Shown here: in pieces, positions 43,409 through 53,017 of the stretch
How positions within the stretch are numbered: position 1 is the stretch's first letter
How the letters are laid out: the number at the start of each line of letters is the position of its first letter
Assembly (NCBI GenBank): GCA_918797485.1
Contig: CAKKNE010000003.1
Location: 4,960,001-5,024,000, forward strand
Origin: Pelagomonas calceolata
Taxonomy: Eukaryota > Sar > Pelagophyceae > Pelagomonadales > Pelagomonadaceae
Direction: 5' to 3'
Length of the DNA stretch: 64,000 nt
Notes under the pieces: model-generated
Database searches by the model: none
Told to the model about the DNA's origin: nothing
What the model saw: only the letters and a program-made list of their open reading frames with translations
Program-made: the position numbers and the translations under genes

Positions 43409-44872
43409 TCAAGCACGCACGCGCGGCAAGAGATCTCCGTCGGACCACTTCATCTCCTCGACGACTTCGAGGCAGCACTGGGCCAGGTCCCCGACTGCCG
43501 CGCGTAATAGTTCCGGATCATCGTCGTAGCGCGGCGTCAGCATGAAGCCGCCGACTGGCACGAAGTAGGGCAACACGCCGGCCGCGGCGCACTTCTCCTT
43601 GAGAGCGACGTTCGCCACGCTTCGTTCCGCCAGACTCGAGTGCGCGAAGAGGCCGCCCCAGAGCGCGCCCTGGCCCTGCGTGAGCACCCGACCGCCGCTC
43701 TCCTCCCGCAGCGCGTCGAGGGCGGGCTTCACGGCGGCCTCGACGCGTCGCACGTCCGCGCGGAGCGACTCCAGTCTGTCGAGCAGCGACGCGGCGTTGC
43801 AGAGCGCCCTCACGGAGGACCCGGCGTAGGTGTGTGACTGGTACGCGGTCTGCGAGGCGGCGGCGAGCGCCGATGCGCCCTTCAGCAAGATAGCGCCGGA
43901 CAGCAAGTGCCCCGCGCCCCCGCCGACGGACTTGCCGAACGTTACGACGTCCGGCCGGAGGTCCCAACACTCGGTCAGAAAACAACCAGTGGCCCCGCGG
44001 GGGTCCTGCCCGTGCCTTCCGAGACCGCACATGACTTCATCGCAAACCACCGCCAGGCCTCGTCGCTTTGCCTCGGTCACGTAGGCCCGCAGCAACTGAG
44101 GGGGCCACGGCGTCGACGCGACACTCGAACCCCACTGCGGCTCGAACAGAACGACGCCGAGCTCGTGCTCGTACGCATCAAGATACTCGATGAACTCCGC
44201 TCGTAATCGCGCGTGAAAAGCGTCGTCGGATTCGTCCCGGAAGCGGAGGAAGGGCGACGGGACCGGATAGCGAACGGGATGGGTCAGGCCCTTGGCGGCC
44301 GCGCCCAAGGGGATGCCGCCACCTGGCGACGTCGAAGCAGGTCCGTGGTACGAAGAAGCGCCGCACGCCACCCGCGTCCGAGCCGCCGGCGCCGTCAAAT
44401 CAGCCCCGGGCTGCGTGACTTGTATGGCCATGTCGATGGCGGCGTGGACGGCGCTCGACCCCTCCGCCTGCAGGTTCACGCACCAGTCGTCCTCGGCCTG
44501 GGCCCAGCTCGGCAGGTGCGGCCGTAGCGCCGCCAAGAAGTCGTCGAGGCTTTTGGGCACGCCCGCCGACGTGTGTATGGACAGCGGCTCGGCCGGCTCG
44601 CCCCGCTCGAGCGCGCGGAACGCGCGCTGCTCGATCTCGAACCCGTCTCTCAGGACCTCGGCCAAGTTCGCGCCGCCCAAGATTTCCGACGACGCGCCGC
44701 CGAGGACTCGAACCGCCCGGTCCTCGCCGCGCCAGGCGAACCGCATGCCCTGCTTGGTCTCGACGGCGGGCATGTGCTTGCCCAGCGCGTAGCGACCGGC
44801 GAACCGGGCCCTCGCGTCGGACGAGAAGCGCGCAAGTGTTCGGCGCGGCCGCACGCGGAAAGTGATGCGCAT
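43409..44872 (-). CDS. Class III PLP-dependent aminotransferase, probably mitochondrial
   Basis: The 487-residue single exon opens MRITFRVRPRRTLARFSSDA, an Arg-rich, acid-free presequence typical of mitochondrial import. The class III fold is evident: NLQAEGSSAVHAAIDMA (cofactor phosphate loop), ACGASSYHGPAS, FEPQWGS, VVCDEVMCGLGRHGQ (Asp that contacts the PLP ring nitrogen), VVTFGKSVGGG (Lys forming the Schiff base), SHTYAGSSVRALCNAAS and LWGGLFAH. Relatives act on ornithine, GABA, glyoxylate or similar amino donors; the substrate-defining residues do not let me choose one. No introns. Confidence 0.85.
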   Translation of the reverse strand: MRITFRVRPRRTLARFSSDARARFAGRYALGKHMPAVETKQGMRFAWRGEDRAVRVLGGASSEILGGANLAEVLRDGFEIEQRAFRALERGEPAEPLSIHTSAGVPKSLDDFLAALRPHLPSWAQAEDDWCVNLQAEGSSAVHAAIDMAIQVTQPGADLTAPAARTRVACGASSYHGPASTSPGGGIPLGAAAKGLTHPVRYPVPSPFLRFRDESDDAFHARLRAEFIEYLDAYEHELGVVLFEPQWGSSVASTPWPPQLLRAYVTEAKRRGLAVVCDEVMCGLGRHGQDPRGATGCFLTECWDLRPDVVTFGKSVGGGAGHLLSGAILLKGASALAAASQTAYQSHTYAGSSVRALCNAASLLDRLESLRADVRRVEAAVKPALDALREESGGRVLTQGQGALWGGLFAHSSLAERSVANVALKEKCAAAGVLPYFVPVGGFMLTPRYDDDPELLRAAVGDLAQCCLEVVEEMKWSDGDLLPRVRA

Positions 44873-44971
44873 TGCTTTCTATTTAATTACTGCAAACTCG
44901 CTCTTGCTGATCTCGGTACGAGGTAGTGCCTGTATCAGAGCTAGTGTCTTACAGTCGCTAGTTCGTGGAAG

Positions 44972-44976
<5 letters not shown>

Positions 44977-45008
<32 letters not shown>
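44977..45008 (+). repeat. (CT)n microsatellite
   Basis: About sixteen uninterrupted CT dinucleotides in the aminotransferase 5' flank. The rest of 44,873-45,358 is an AT-rich convergent/divergent spacer without a gene, with a tandem TTCAAGTTCAAGTT at 45060. Confidence 0.95.
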
Positions 45009-45011
<3 letters not shown>

Positions 45012-45358
45012 GAGCTGTCCCCCGCGAGCGTAACCTCGTGTGCGTGGGCGGGCGCCTTTTTCAAGTTCAAGTTGGTGAGGCGGCCGCCGGCGGCCGGAGC
45101 GCCGCCGCCGCCGGGGGAGACTTGCAGCCTGAGTAGTAAGGGATTTATTTTGTATACTTTATGTCCCATCCTGGCGGATGATACATAAAGCATACATACA
45201 ACTAATAAAAATAAGACAAAAAAAGTGATACCGTGACAAAAATCGCCAAAATATTTTAACCGTTGGCATTTATAGTCTCCCTGGCTCGCTCTTGCGTCCT
45301 CCGCCCGTCCTCGATGTCTAGTCTAATTGATTCTTAATTTCTTAATAGTATAATCAAT

Positions 45359-45832
45359 TCACAGCTCGGCCTCGGTCGGCGTGCACGTCTGGAGGCTGTC
45401 GATGGCGTGGATTGCGCCCGAGTCAAGCTCGTCGCGGATGCTCCGCATGACAAGCTGTTGGCGTTTGACGCGCGAAAGTCCCTCGAAAAGTGCAGAGACC
45501 TGTGTGCAAACCACTCCGTGTGTTGAAGCCGTCGAAAGTGCCCTGGCAGAATACGCAAACGATGGAGACGTGCGTGCCATTTGGGTCGTCCTCCGAGTTG
45601 GTGACCTGCGGTATCCATTTCTCTCCATGCGGCCAACGCTGGTTTTATCTACGCGGTGGGCGACCCTCAACGACGTGGGCTCCAACGCCGCCGTGATCTT
45701 CTCCTCGCACCGCGCCACGCTTCCCGCGGCCGTTCGAACGACGGCGCCGGCGCGCGGCCTCAGGGGGCGGCGGACCAATAAAGCGCCGCTGTACTGCGTG
45801 ACGAGGAAGGCGTGGAGCAAGGTCGCACGCAT
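45359..45832 (-). CDS. BolA-family protein
   Basis: BolA proteins bind monothiol glutaredoxins and [2Fe-2S] clusters in iron-sulfur trafficking. Exons 45832-45665, 45605-45555 (only 51 nt) and 45499-45359 give 119 residues. A leader MRATLLHAFLVTQYSGALLV and Arg-rich stretch may target an organelle. The fold reads EKITAALEPTSLRVTNSEDD, GTHVSIVCVSALFEGLSRVK, QQLVMRSIRDELDSGAIHAI and TCTPTEAEL. The THVSI.VVS..FEG signature and the final TPTE are conserved. The +strand frames and the unspliced frame both break this motif, so the tiny middle exon is needed. Intron 1 is introner-like; intron 2 is a conventional GTATTC...CACAG. Confidence 0.85.
   Translation of the reverse strand: MRATLLHAFLVTQYSGALLVRRPLRPRAGAVVRTAAGSVARCEEKITAALEPTSLRVAHRVDKTSVGRMERNGYRRSPTRRTTQMARTSPSFAYSARALSTASTHGVVCTQVSALFEGLSRVKRQQLVMRSIRDELDSGAIHAIDSLQTCTPTEAEL
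45606..45656 (-). mobile_element. Introner-type insert in BolA gene
   Basis: A 51-bp insert starts CCGCGTAGATAAAACCAGCG and ends GGATACCGCAG, flanked by GTCGCCCA (45664-45657) and GTCACCAA (45605-45598), 6/8 alike. Donor GT opens the left copy; use of it yields SLRVTNSEDD, the conserved BolA reading. Confidence 0.65.
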
Positions 45833-46150
45833 GCTTTGACGGGGCGAATTCAGCTAGCGCGCGAGCAAAGGTGGGCCGAGCAGCGTTTGCTCGTACGGTA
45901 CGTAACAGTCCTTGGTTGCAGACAGCGGCAACACTACTAAAGTCCTTACGAGCAGGGCTCGTAGCAAGTACCAAAAAGTACCTATCCCAGCTACCTTGCA
46001 TGCGGGCTCTTGAAGCGTGGGGTAAACCCCAGAGTCATAAAAACCATTCATCGCAAACGTAAAAGTCGCTGTAAACTCGCTTCAGACAATACCTTAGGTA
46101 GCCTGAGCAGATACGTAGATACCATAAAGCGCCACCGTGAGGGAAACAAC

Positions 46151-48625
46151 ATGGTGACCGCTCGGCAGATCCAGCAGCTGACGCGGCAGCGCCTCGAGGG
46201 GACGGTGCCGAGCTACCCCGAGCAGTGGCTCGAGGGGCCCATGGTGCGGCGCGAGCGGCGCATCATGAACCGCGGCGGCATCCTGTACGGCCGGCGGGCC
46301 AAGACGCTCCCGCGGCTCAAGCCCGGAGGGAGCGCGGAGGCGCCGGCGGCGGCGAAGAAGAAGCCGACGGACGCCGACGCGCGCCTCGCGGGACCGTCGG
46401 CCGAGGAGAAACGCGCGCGGACCGAGCGGGCGCTCGCCGTGATCGCCGCCGGCGGCGGCGCCGACGACCACGCGCTGCGCCTCCCCGTGCGACCGCTGGC
46501 GTGGCCCCGGGGCCGCGACGAGCAGCTCCAGACGGTCCGCGCGATCAAGCGCATGCTCCGGGAGCTCGACGCGCACCTGAAGAGCGCCTCGTCGACCCTT
46601 TCGGAGGCCCTGCCGCGGCGGTCGGTGACGGGCGACGGCCTCGTGAGCGTCGCGACGCTCCACGCGTGGCTGCGGTCCCTGACGCGCGCGGCGGACGAAA
46701 AGCGGGGCGGCGGCGCGCGCACGGCGTTCGACGACGACGCGCGCTTCGAGCGCCGGGCCGAGGCCGTGCGGAAGGAGTACGCCAAGGGCGCGCCGCTGCC
46801 GCCGGCGGTCGTCCGGGCCATGGTGGCCCTCCTCGACGGCGGCGGCACGGGCGTCGTCGCGCTCCGGGACCTGGTCGAGTGCTTCCGCGTGGCGACGCGC
46901 CTCGCAATCGACGCGGACGCGGAGGCACCGGCACCGCGAGGCGAGGCGACCGACGAGGCCAAGGAGGAGCGCGCGAAGGACGCGGCGGCGGTCGAGGACG
47001 CGGCAGTCGAGGACGACGAGCCCGTGGACCCCGAGCTCGCGTGGTGGATCGACGAGGAAGCCGAGGCGGCGGCCGCGCGGGCGAAAGCCGACGCCGACGC
47101 GGCGCTGGACAAGGCGGACGACCCGGCGCCGTCGCTCGCGGCGGGCGGCGCGTACGGCGCCGTCACCGAGGCCGACGTCCACGAGCTCGTCGACGTGCTG
47201 TTCTCCGAGCACGACGAGCTCTTGATCGAGGAGCTCGAGCGCGCGACGCGGGCGCTCCGTCGCGCGTGGGCCGTCGCGCACGCCGGCCACCGCTACGGCT
47301 ACGCCAACGAGGAGGACGCGGCGCGCGCGGAGAGTCTGCTCGAGGCGTCGTACGCGCACCAGCCGGGCGACTCGGCGTTCCTGCCGGCGCCGGGCGAGGA
47401 CGAGGCGCCGTTCGCCGCCGGGCCGCCCCTCCACGCGTCGCGCATCTTCGCGGCGCTCGAGCACTACCTTTTCGCCAGAGAGGGCATGCGCTTCATGGAG
47501 TTCGTCAAGCTGCACTGTCTGCCCTGCGGCTCGCTGTTCAACGAGGGGCGCGGCGTCGCGGACGCGTTCGCCACGGTCCACGAGGTGCGCCACGTGCTCT
47601 GTCGCCTCTTCGACGCCAGTTCCCGCGCGGACGCCGCGAGGTCCGCGCGCGACGCGTACAAGGCCGCCAGGGAGCGCCTCGACGCGCTCGAGGACGCCGC
47701 GCGGCAGCCGTCGGCGTCGACCTTCGAGCGGCACATGCGGCGGTCGGGCCTGGACGCCGCGTTCCGGAAGGTGGACGCGCTGATTCAGCGCCGCGGCATG
47801 AAGCTCAAGGAGGTCTGCGAGCTGCTCGACCAGGACGGCGAGGGGCGCTGCGACTCGAGTCGCCTCGCCGCCTTCCTCCAGGCCGTGGGCGTCCGGAAGC
47901 CGCCGCCCTCGTACGAAATTGCGCGGCGCAAACATGCGGAGCGCGAGGCCGCGGCCGCGGCCGCCGCGGCCGAGCGGCGACGCGAGGAGGCCGACTTCGC
48001 GGCGCGCATGCGCGCCGCGGAGGAAAGCGGGTGCGTCGCGAGCTTTGCGCTGATGGACCGGTACTTTAGCCGCTACCAGCTCAAGGCCGAGGACATCTGG
48101 ACGCACGGCCGCGCGAAGAAGACGACGGGCCTCGATCGCGCGGCGGAGTCGCACGAGGACGACTCGGACGCCGTCGGTCCCGACGAGTTCCACCGGATGC
48201 TCCAGACCGCCAAGGTCCACTTGTCGTCGGAGCAGGTCGCCAGGCTCGTGGCGTACCTCGACACGGACGGCTCGGGCAAGATCGAACACCGCGAGCTGCA
48301 GGCGGCCATGCTGGACTACCGCCGCTTCAAGCGCGCCAAGCAGCGCCTGGAGCTGCAGCGCGCTGAGCGCGAGCGGCGCCTCTTCCTGGACCGCCAGGTG
48401 CTGGTGCTGCTGCAATACCTAGTGCTCGTCGGCGGCGCGCGGGACGCGCCCGGAGACGCCGGCGAGGACCAGCCCGAGCAGTTCATCGAGGTCGCCGAGT
48501 TCCAGCGCGCCATCGGGCGCGCGAGCCACCTTCCGATCGCCCAGTACCTCCGCGGCGTCCGCGAGCGCCTCCATTCCGGCGCCTACAGGGGGCTCGCCGA
48601 GCTCAGGTCATCGGCGGCGACATAA
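46151..48625 (+). CDS. EF-hand protein, cytosolic, unknown family
   Basis: The 824-residue single frame from ATG 46151 opens MVTARQIQQLTRQRLEGTVP. Two EF-hand-like regions stand out near the C-terminus: LLDQDGEGRCDSSRLAAFL (~600) and YLDTDGSGKIEHRELQAAM (~730), the second with a full canonical calcium loop (DTDGSGKIEHRE). Around residue 280 an acidic Glu/Asp/Ala region occurs, and 640-680 is Ala/Arg coiled coil. The layout (large helical protein with scattered EF-hands) is common for flagellar or calcium-responsive proteins of protists, but I do not recognise an orthologue. An open frame continues 5' of 46151 without similarity. Confidence 0.75.
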   Translation: MVTARQIQQLTRQRLEGTVPSYPEQWLEGPMVRRERRIMNRGGILYGRRAKTLPRLKPGGSAEAPAAAKKKPTDADARLAGPSAEEKRARTERALAVIAAGGGADDHALRLPVRPLAWPRGRDEQLQTVRAIKRMLRELDAHLKSASSTLSEALPRRSVTGDGLVSVATLHAWLRSLTRAADEKRGGGARTAFDDDARFERRAEAVRKEYAKGAPLPPAVVRAMVALLDGGGTGVVALRDLVECFRVATRLAIDADAEAPAPRGEATDEAKEERAKDAAAVEDAAVEDDEPVDPELAWWIDEEAEAAAARAKADADAALDKADDPAPSLAAGGAYGAVTEADVHELVDVLFSEHDELLIEELERATRALRRAWAVAHAGHRYGYANEEDAARAESLLEASYAHQPGDSAFLPAPGEDEAPFAAGPPLHASRIFAALEHYLFAREGMRFMEFVKLHCLPCGSLFNEGRGVADAFATVHEVRHVLCRLFDASSRADAARSARDAYKAARERLDALEDAARQPSASTFERHMRRSGLDAAFRKVDALIQRRGMKLKEVCELLDQDGEGRCDSSRLAAFLQAVGVRKPPPSYEIARRKHAEREAAAAAAAAERRREEADFAARMRAAEESGCVASFALMDRYFSRYQLKAEDIWTHGRAKKTTGLDRAAESHEDDSDAVGPDEFHRMLQTAKVHLSSEQVARLVAYLDTDGSGKIEHRELQAAMLDYRRFKRAKQRLELQRAERERRLFLDRQVLVLLQYLVLVGGARDAPGDAGEDQPEQFIEVAEFQRAIGRASHLPIAQYLRGVRERLHSGAYRGLAELRSSAAT

Positions 48626-48729
48626 ATTGCTTCCTCCGAGTACTCTGGGTAGATGATTTATACCGGGTGTCTATTTTGAAGTCAAGTTGACTACTGCGCC
48701 TCTACTAGTACCACTAGTACTAGTATGTC

Positions 48730-48955
48730 GCTAACGCGTACTACTAGTAGTACTAGTAACGCGGCCCGGGAATGCCCCTGTTGTGGAGACGGTTCCGAGA
48801 CGATCACTCATACTATATTTGATTGTCCCAAATTGGAGGACTCGGATGTCAGAAACGACTTCTGCCAGAAACTAGAAATCATCTTACCCGAGGGCGGGGA
48901 ACGTCACTGGCATAATAAGTTGATGTGTCTTTTTTTACATCACCTTTTTGATTAG
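48730..48955 (+). mobile_element. LINE C-terminal zinc-knuckle remnant
   Basis: Reads ARECPCCGDGSETITHTIFD then CPKLEDSDVRNDF, the CxxC...H...C motif (zf-RVT type) at the end of many non-LTR retrotransposon proteins. AT-rich relative to host genes; no RT upstream. A stretch of ACTAGT repeats precedes it (48,705-48,755). The rest of 48,626-49,264 holds no gene I can support. Confidence 0.55.
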
Positions 48956-49264
48956 AGGCCGATTGTCCTATGAGCAGCGAATATTTAGGGCTTAATTGGC
49001 CTCTAAAATAAAAAAAGTGGTGTAAAAAAGCACTCGACTTATATCATCATCTCAGTGCGCAACCTTGAGGACGTCGGGGGCTCGGACTTCAAGTTGGACC
49101 CAGACTCGGAGAGGTCAATGAAATGCTGAACCGTGGCAAATCAGACTAGCTCGGCCTCGTGGTAGTACACCACTTAACAGCGACAGCTACCTCGCTTGGC
49201 CTGTTGGACACTGGACTGAAACGTCTGGCGGGCTGTTCGCACACTTCCTTTGGGCACATCGTGA

Positions 49265-51031
49265 TTAGCATTGTGCCAGTCCATCGGCACCAAAGACCCA
49301 CTCCCACGAGAATCGGAGGTAATCCGTGGACCATGGAAGTTGACCCTGAAATTTCTGACGAAGAATAGCCTTATTTGCTGCAATGTCGTGACTCGAGTGG
49401 ACTCGCTCGAGGTGGATGAGCGGCGGTGCGGGCTCCAATGCCATGGCGTCCGTGAAATTCGCGACGTGTTTCATGATTGGTCTCTCCGAAGATATGCGCT
49501 GGCAATCCGGCGTCTGCCTGAGTCGAGCAGCGAAATGTACGTCCGTAAACCCGTAGTTTCCGACAAAGTCCTCGTCGCAGCCTCCCACTCTCCAGTAACT
49601 CGAGCGGGATGTCAGCATCGTGGCTGGGTGCACTCGGTGCTGTCGGCCATTCGGAAACTTGCGCGGAAAATCAAGAAAAATGTCGCAACGAGCGAGAGCG
49701 TACTTCGAGTGCCGCAGGCTCCATTCGAGCAACGACTGCGTGACAAGCTGGTCGGCGTCCACGAGAAGCACGAGTTCGGTGGGCGCAAGGGCAAATGCGA
49801 GGTTCCGGGCGCCGCCGATGTTCCACCTGATGTCCTCGCCCACTCGGACGACGGCGGCGCGCACGTCGCAAGCTCGCATTTTTTCAAGCACGGCGCGCGC
49901 GGAATGGTCCATCGGGGAGCCATCGTCAACAACTAAAATGGATATCCGCTTGAGCAAGTCCCTGGGCAGGGTGATCCAGTGCTTCACGTGCCGTTCCAAA
50001 TACTCCGTGTCGCGATAATAGAGATAGGCCACTGTGAGATCGGCCGCGTGATTAGGCAAGCGCTGGACGTGTTGAAAGCGGGACGGACACGAGGGATTTG
50101 CGCTCAGTTGAGGCAATAAGGAATTGCTCTTGTCCACGACGACAGCGCCGCACGGCGGCGAACCACTCGCTGAAGAGGACTGCACGGGTGTTCCCGGCTT
50201 GAATACGTACCACGACGGGTTGTAGGTATTCGTGATCACGAGGTCGTAGTCCATGCCGTCCTGCGCGAGCGACGTCCGCGTGAAATTCTCGATCGTGTGG
50301 TAGACCTCGAGCTCGGGGTGCCGCGCAAGCCACTCCTGCACGGCCCTCACGACGCCCCACTGGTTCGCCACGCGCCGGTCACCCTTGCCGTGTCGAACGC
50401 CGTACTCGGTGTATTTCACGCACGCCGGCACGTCCGCGCAGCCCCGGCACGCCAACGGCCTTTCGTCGTACTTGCAATAGTCGTGGCCCGCGAGCATGCC
50501 GCCCGGCCGCAACATTCGATAATACGGCTCGAGCTCCCGGGCTACGTTCGCGTAGTCGTGCGCACCGTCCAGGTAGACAAAGTCAACGGACTCCGGGGCG
50601 ACGGCGTCGAGGACGGCCTTGTCGAGCGAGAACGCCTTGAAGAAGCGTAATGTTGACGTGGTGCCAATGCCCCGCGATGCCCAGGACGTGGGCATCTCTT
50701 CGAGCTGGCGCCGCGGCGCGCGGCGCCCGCTCGCCGACGGCGGATAGCGGGCCTGAAGCATTTTGTTCGGGAACGGTTCGACCATGTACCACGTTTTGGG
50801 CTGGGCGTCGATCAGAAAATGTTCCGAGAATCGGCCGTCGGCCACGCCCACTTCCATGGCAACGTCGTAGGGTCCGTCGCGCACCAGTCGGCTGAAGTAC
50901 GCGCGGGAGGGGTGCGCGCGCAGAAAGGCGAGCATCTGGTCCTTCGTCTCGAGCCTGGCGGCGCACGTCCCGATCCCGAAGCCCAGCAGTCGTAGCATCA
51001 GCATCGCTATTATGCTCATGGCACGTAACAT
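49265..51031 (-). CDS. Methyltransferase - family 2 glycosyltransferase fusion
   Basis: The single exon from ATG 51031 gives 588 residues with a signal anchor MLRAMSIIAMLMLRLLGFG. Residues ~20-270 resemble Methyltransf_24: YDVAMEVGVADGRFSEHFL (SAM motif I-like), YMVEPFPN, SVDFVYLDGAHDYANVAREL and MLAGHDYCKYDERP. Residues ~330-560 are GT2-like: LTVAYLYYRDTEYLERHVKH, SILVVDDGSPMD, WNIGGARNLAFALAP, LLVDADQLVT (DxD) and WRVGGCDEDFVGNYGFTD. The combination suggests an enzyme that both builds and methylates surface glycans in the secretory pathway; that is inference. The in-frame stretch upstream of 51031 has no ATG. Confidence 0.82.
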   Translation of the reverse strand: MLRAMSIIAMLMLRLLGFGIGTCAARLETKDQMLAFLRAHPSRAYFSRLVRDGPYDVAMEVGVADGRFSEHFLIDAQPKTWYMVEPFPNKMLQARYPPSASGRRAPRRQLEEMPTSWASRGIGTTSTLRFFKAFSLDKAVLDAVAPESVDFVYLDGAHDYANVARELEPYYRMLRPGGMLAGHDYCKYDERPLACRGCADVPACVKYTEYGVRHGKGDRRVANQWGVVRAVQEWLARHPELEVYHTIENFTRTSLAQDGMDYDLVITNTYNPSWYVFKPGTPVQSSSASGSPPCGAVVVDKSNSLLPQLSANPSCPSRFQHVQRLPNHAADLTVAYLYYRDTEYLERHVKHWITLPRDLLKRISILVVDDGSPMDHSARAVLEKMRACDVRAAVVRVGEDIRWNIGGARNLAFALAPTELVLLVDADQLVTQSLLEWSLRHSKYALARCDIFLDFPRKFPNGRQHRVHPATMLTSRSSYWRVGGCDEDFVGNYGFTDVHFAARLRQTPDCQRISSERPIMKHVANFTDAMALEPAPPLIHLERVHSSHDIAANKAILRQKFQGQLPWSTDYLRFSWEWVFGADGLAQC

Positions 51032-51250
51032 CGGTATTGTTCGCGAAATTTTTCGCCGCGAGCTAAAAAAGTATCTCAAGGCTCCTTAAAAATTTGGGAG
51101 ACGCATCTTTTGGGTGGTGTTTAGGCCCAAAGTTTAGCAGCTCCATCAATCTCTCTTAAATTAACTATGATGGTGAAGCGAAGGGTTGGGTCGATGTGTG
51201 TTTCTTCGCCCTGGCCACGGCGTCGCCGCTGGACGGGTCACACGGTGCTA

Positions 51251-51280
51251 TCACCGTCACCGTGACGGTGACCGTGACGT
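51251..51280. repeat. GTCACCGTGAC-type palindrome cluster, copy 2
   Basis: Same palindromic units as at 14818-14849, adjacent to dispersed-repeat copy 2. Confidence 0.6.
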
Positions 51281-51288
51281 CTTCGTTG

Positions 51289-51404
51289 ACGTCACACCTA
51301 GTGGCTCGCTACAAGATACCTTTTTATACTTGCTCGTGTCCGATAGCGCTCCGATTGTGAGAGCGCAGGACAAAGGAGCAAGAATTTTGGCCCTCCCACC
51401 CTCC
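51289..51404 (+). repeat. Dispersed repeat, copy 2
   Basis: Matches 34365-34509 in the same orientation, lacking its ~30-bp GC segment. Confidence 0.8.
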
Positions 51405-51710
51405 TCAGGCTGAGGTGAAAACTCCCCTGGATATATATCTGCAACGCCATAGCCCCCTATCGCCGGATCTATGGCTACATTACTCTCGCCTATCAGCACG
51501 CTATATCAACCGGCACGTGCCCGGGGCTGATATTTCCCTATATCCCGTATCTTCTTACTTATCCAAGTGGATCAAGCCCGGCGCTAAGTAGGCGCCGTAA
51601 AAACACCGGGGTGAACCTAAAGTAAGTTCACTTCACTGGGGGGAACAGCGGGAAACGACCCTACAAAGCCCAAGTGAGGCTAACCCCATAGGCCCCAGCC
51701 CCGCGCGGGT

Positions 51711-51959
51711 ATGCCCCTGGACACGGTCGAGCCCATAATACTCACAATTACAACTGAAGATAAGAATCGCCCGAAGGACGAAATTGTACTCCAATATAAC
51801 CCGGATGGCGAGGAAAAACTAGAAAAATTAACTGAGAATCATGACAAGCACGATTATGTCACTGTCGATGTACCTGGCATAGAAGAAATGACCATGAGGG
51901 TCCAAACGGGATCTTGCAGCATGTGGAAAGCAGAATGGCTTCAAATTGTACCAATATAA
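51711..51959 (+). CDS. Small AT-rich open frame, unknown
   Basis: 82 residues from an ATG, MPLDTVEPIILTITTEDKNR and onward, acidic and hydrophilic with beta-like hydrophobic alternation (DYVTVDVPGIEEMTMRVQTG). Codon use is AT-rich, unlike every confident gene here, and it lies in repeat-laden spacer after a palindromic GC stretch (51,500-51,705). It may be a recent insertion or an element gene. No family recognised. Confidence 0.35.
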   Translation: MPLDTVEPIILTITTEDKNRPKDEIVLQYNPDGEEKLEKLTENHDKHDYVTVDVPGIEEMTMRVQTGSCSMWKAEWLQIVPI

Positions 51960-52343
51960 TACTCATGCGGGTCTCGGGGTGTACTTTTCTGCTTTTTTTG
52001 TTAAAGTTTGACTCGAAAACGGTGATGAGAAAGCCTTGCGACATTGTCGCCCCTGCCTGTCACGTGCGAGTACTTCAAGTTCTGGTGTACTCGTCCCACA
52101 CGTCGCGGGCACCCTCTGGTTTTACTTATCGTATAAATAAATAAATCAAGGACCCGTAATGGCCCCGGGCCATCCCTTTTTGGCGGCGGCGCCGGGGCCC
52201 GGGCCCTGCTAGGTTTCCGCGTGCCCGGGTGGTTTCGCCCTGTGGGCGACAACTGAGCAAAGAATAAATTCCCGACTATTAGTCTGTTGAGGTTCCACTA
52301 GGCCCTAGAGGGTAAGCTGAATATATTCATACTCTGGAGCCAG

Positions 52344-53017
52344 TAGAGAGCTTACGCTAGCGCTTTTACTGGAATTGGCACTACATCTGCCGCGCGGGGG
52401 GGGCAGCGGAAGGCTGGGCCGCTCGTCGTTGGCGAGCTCCATTTCGCTCGACTAGCCTGCGCGCCGAAGAGCCGGCCGCAAACGATGCGGCGGGCCCCAA
52501 GAACGGCCAGGCTGGGAAAGTTGTGCCTGGCGGGCATTGGGCCGCTTCGGGCGCGCCGATTTCCGCGACCAACCCCCGCGCGCGCACGCCGTGGTGGCTG
52601 GGAGGGTCCCTGCCAAATCTCGCGACCCACGGCGCGATTTTTGCCCGAAACCGCGTCCCGGCGAGAAACGCGGACCACACATAGACCGACATCTCACGAG
52701 CCGCTGCTGCCGAACTTCGTCTCAGATCGTCGTCGGCCACGTGGTGAATGATGTCCGACGCTGCGGTGGCCCGATCGGCTCGAAACGGCGCCAAAAAAGA
52801 CGATCGTAGGTCATTTTGCATGGTTTTGGCCGTTTTCTCGGCGAGAAAGGCCGCGTTTGCTGCCGCGTTTTTTGCAATGCGTCGTCCGACTGCCGGGGCC
52901 CAGCCGGGGCTGCCCCTCGGCGCTTGGCACTCGAGTGCCAATCTGAGTGAAAGCTTGGCACTCGAGTGCCAGCCTGTAAGTCGTAGTGCCAGTAAAACGG
53001 CTAGCGTAAGCTCTCTA
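52344..53017. mobile_element. Inverted-repeat element with GC-rich interior
   Basis: The left end (52344-52384, TAGAGAGCTTACGCTAGC then GCTTTTACTGG and GGCACTAC) is the inverse of the right end (52983-53017) apart from a small indel. The 674-bp unit encloses GC-rich DNA resembling host coding sequence in composition, unlike its AT-rich flanks. Two identical TTGGCACTCGAGTGCCA palindromes sit near the right end (about 52,924 and 52,955). No transposase is visible; probably a non-autonomous element that captured host DNA. Confidence 0.75.
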
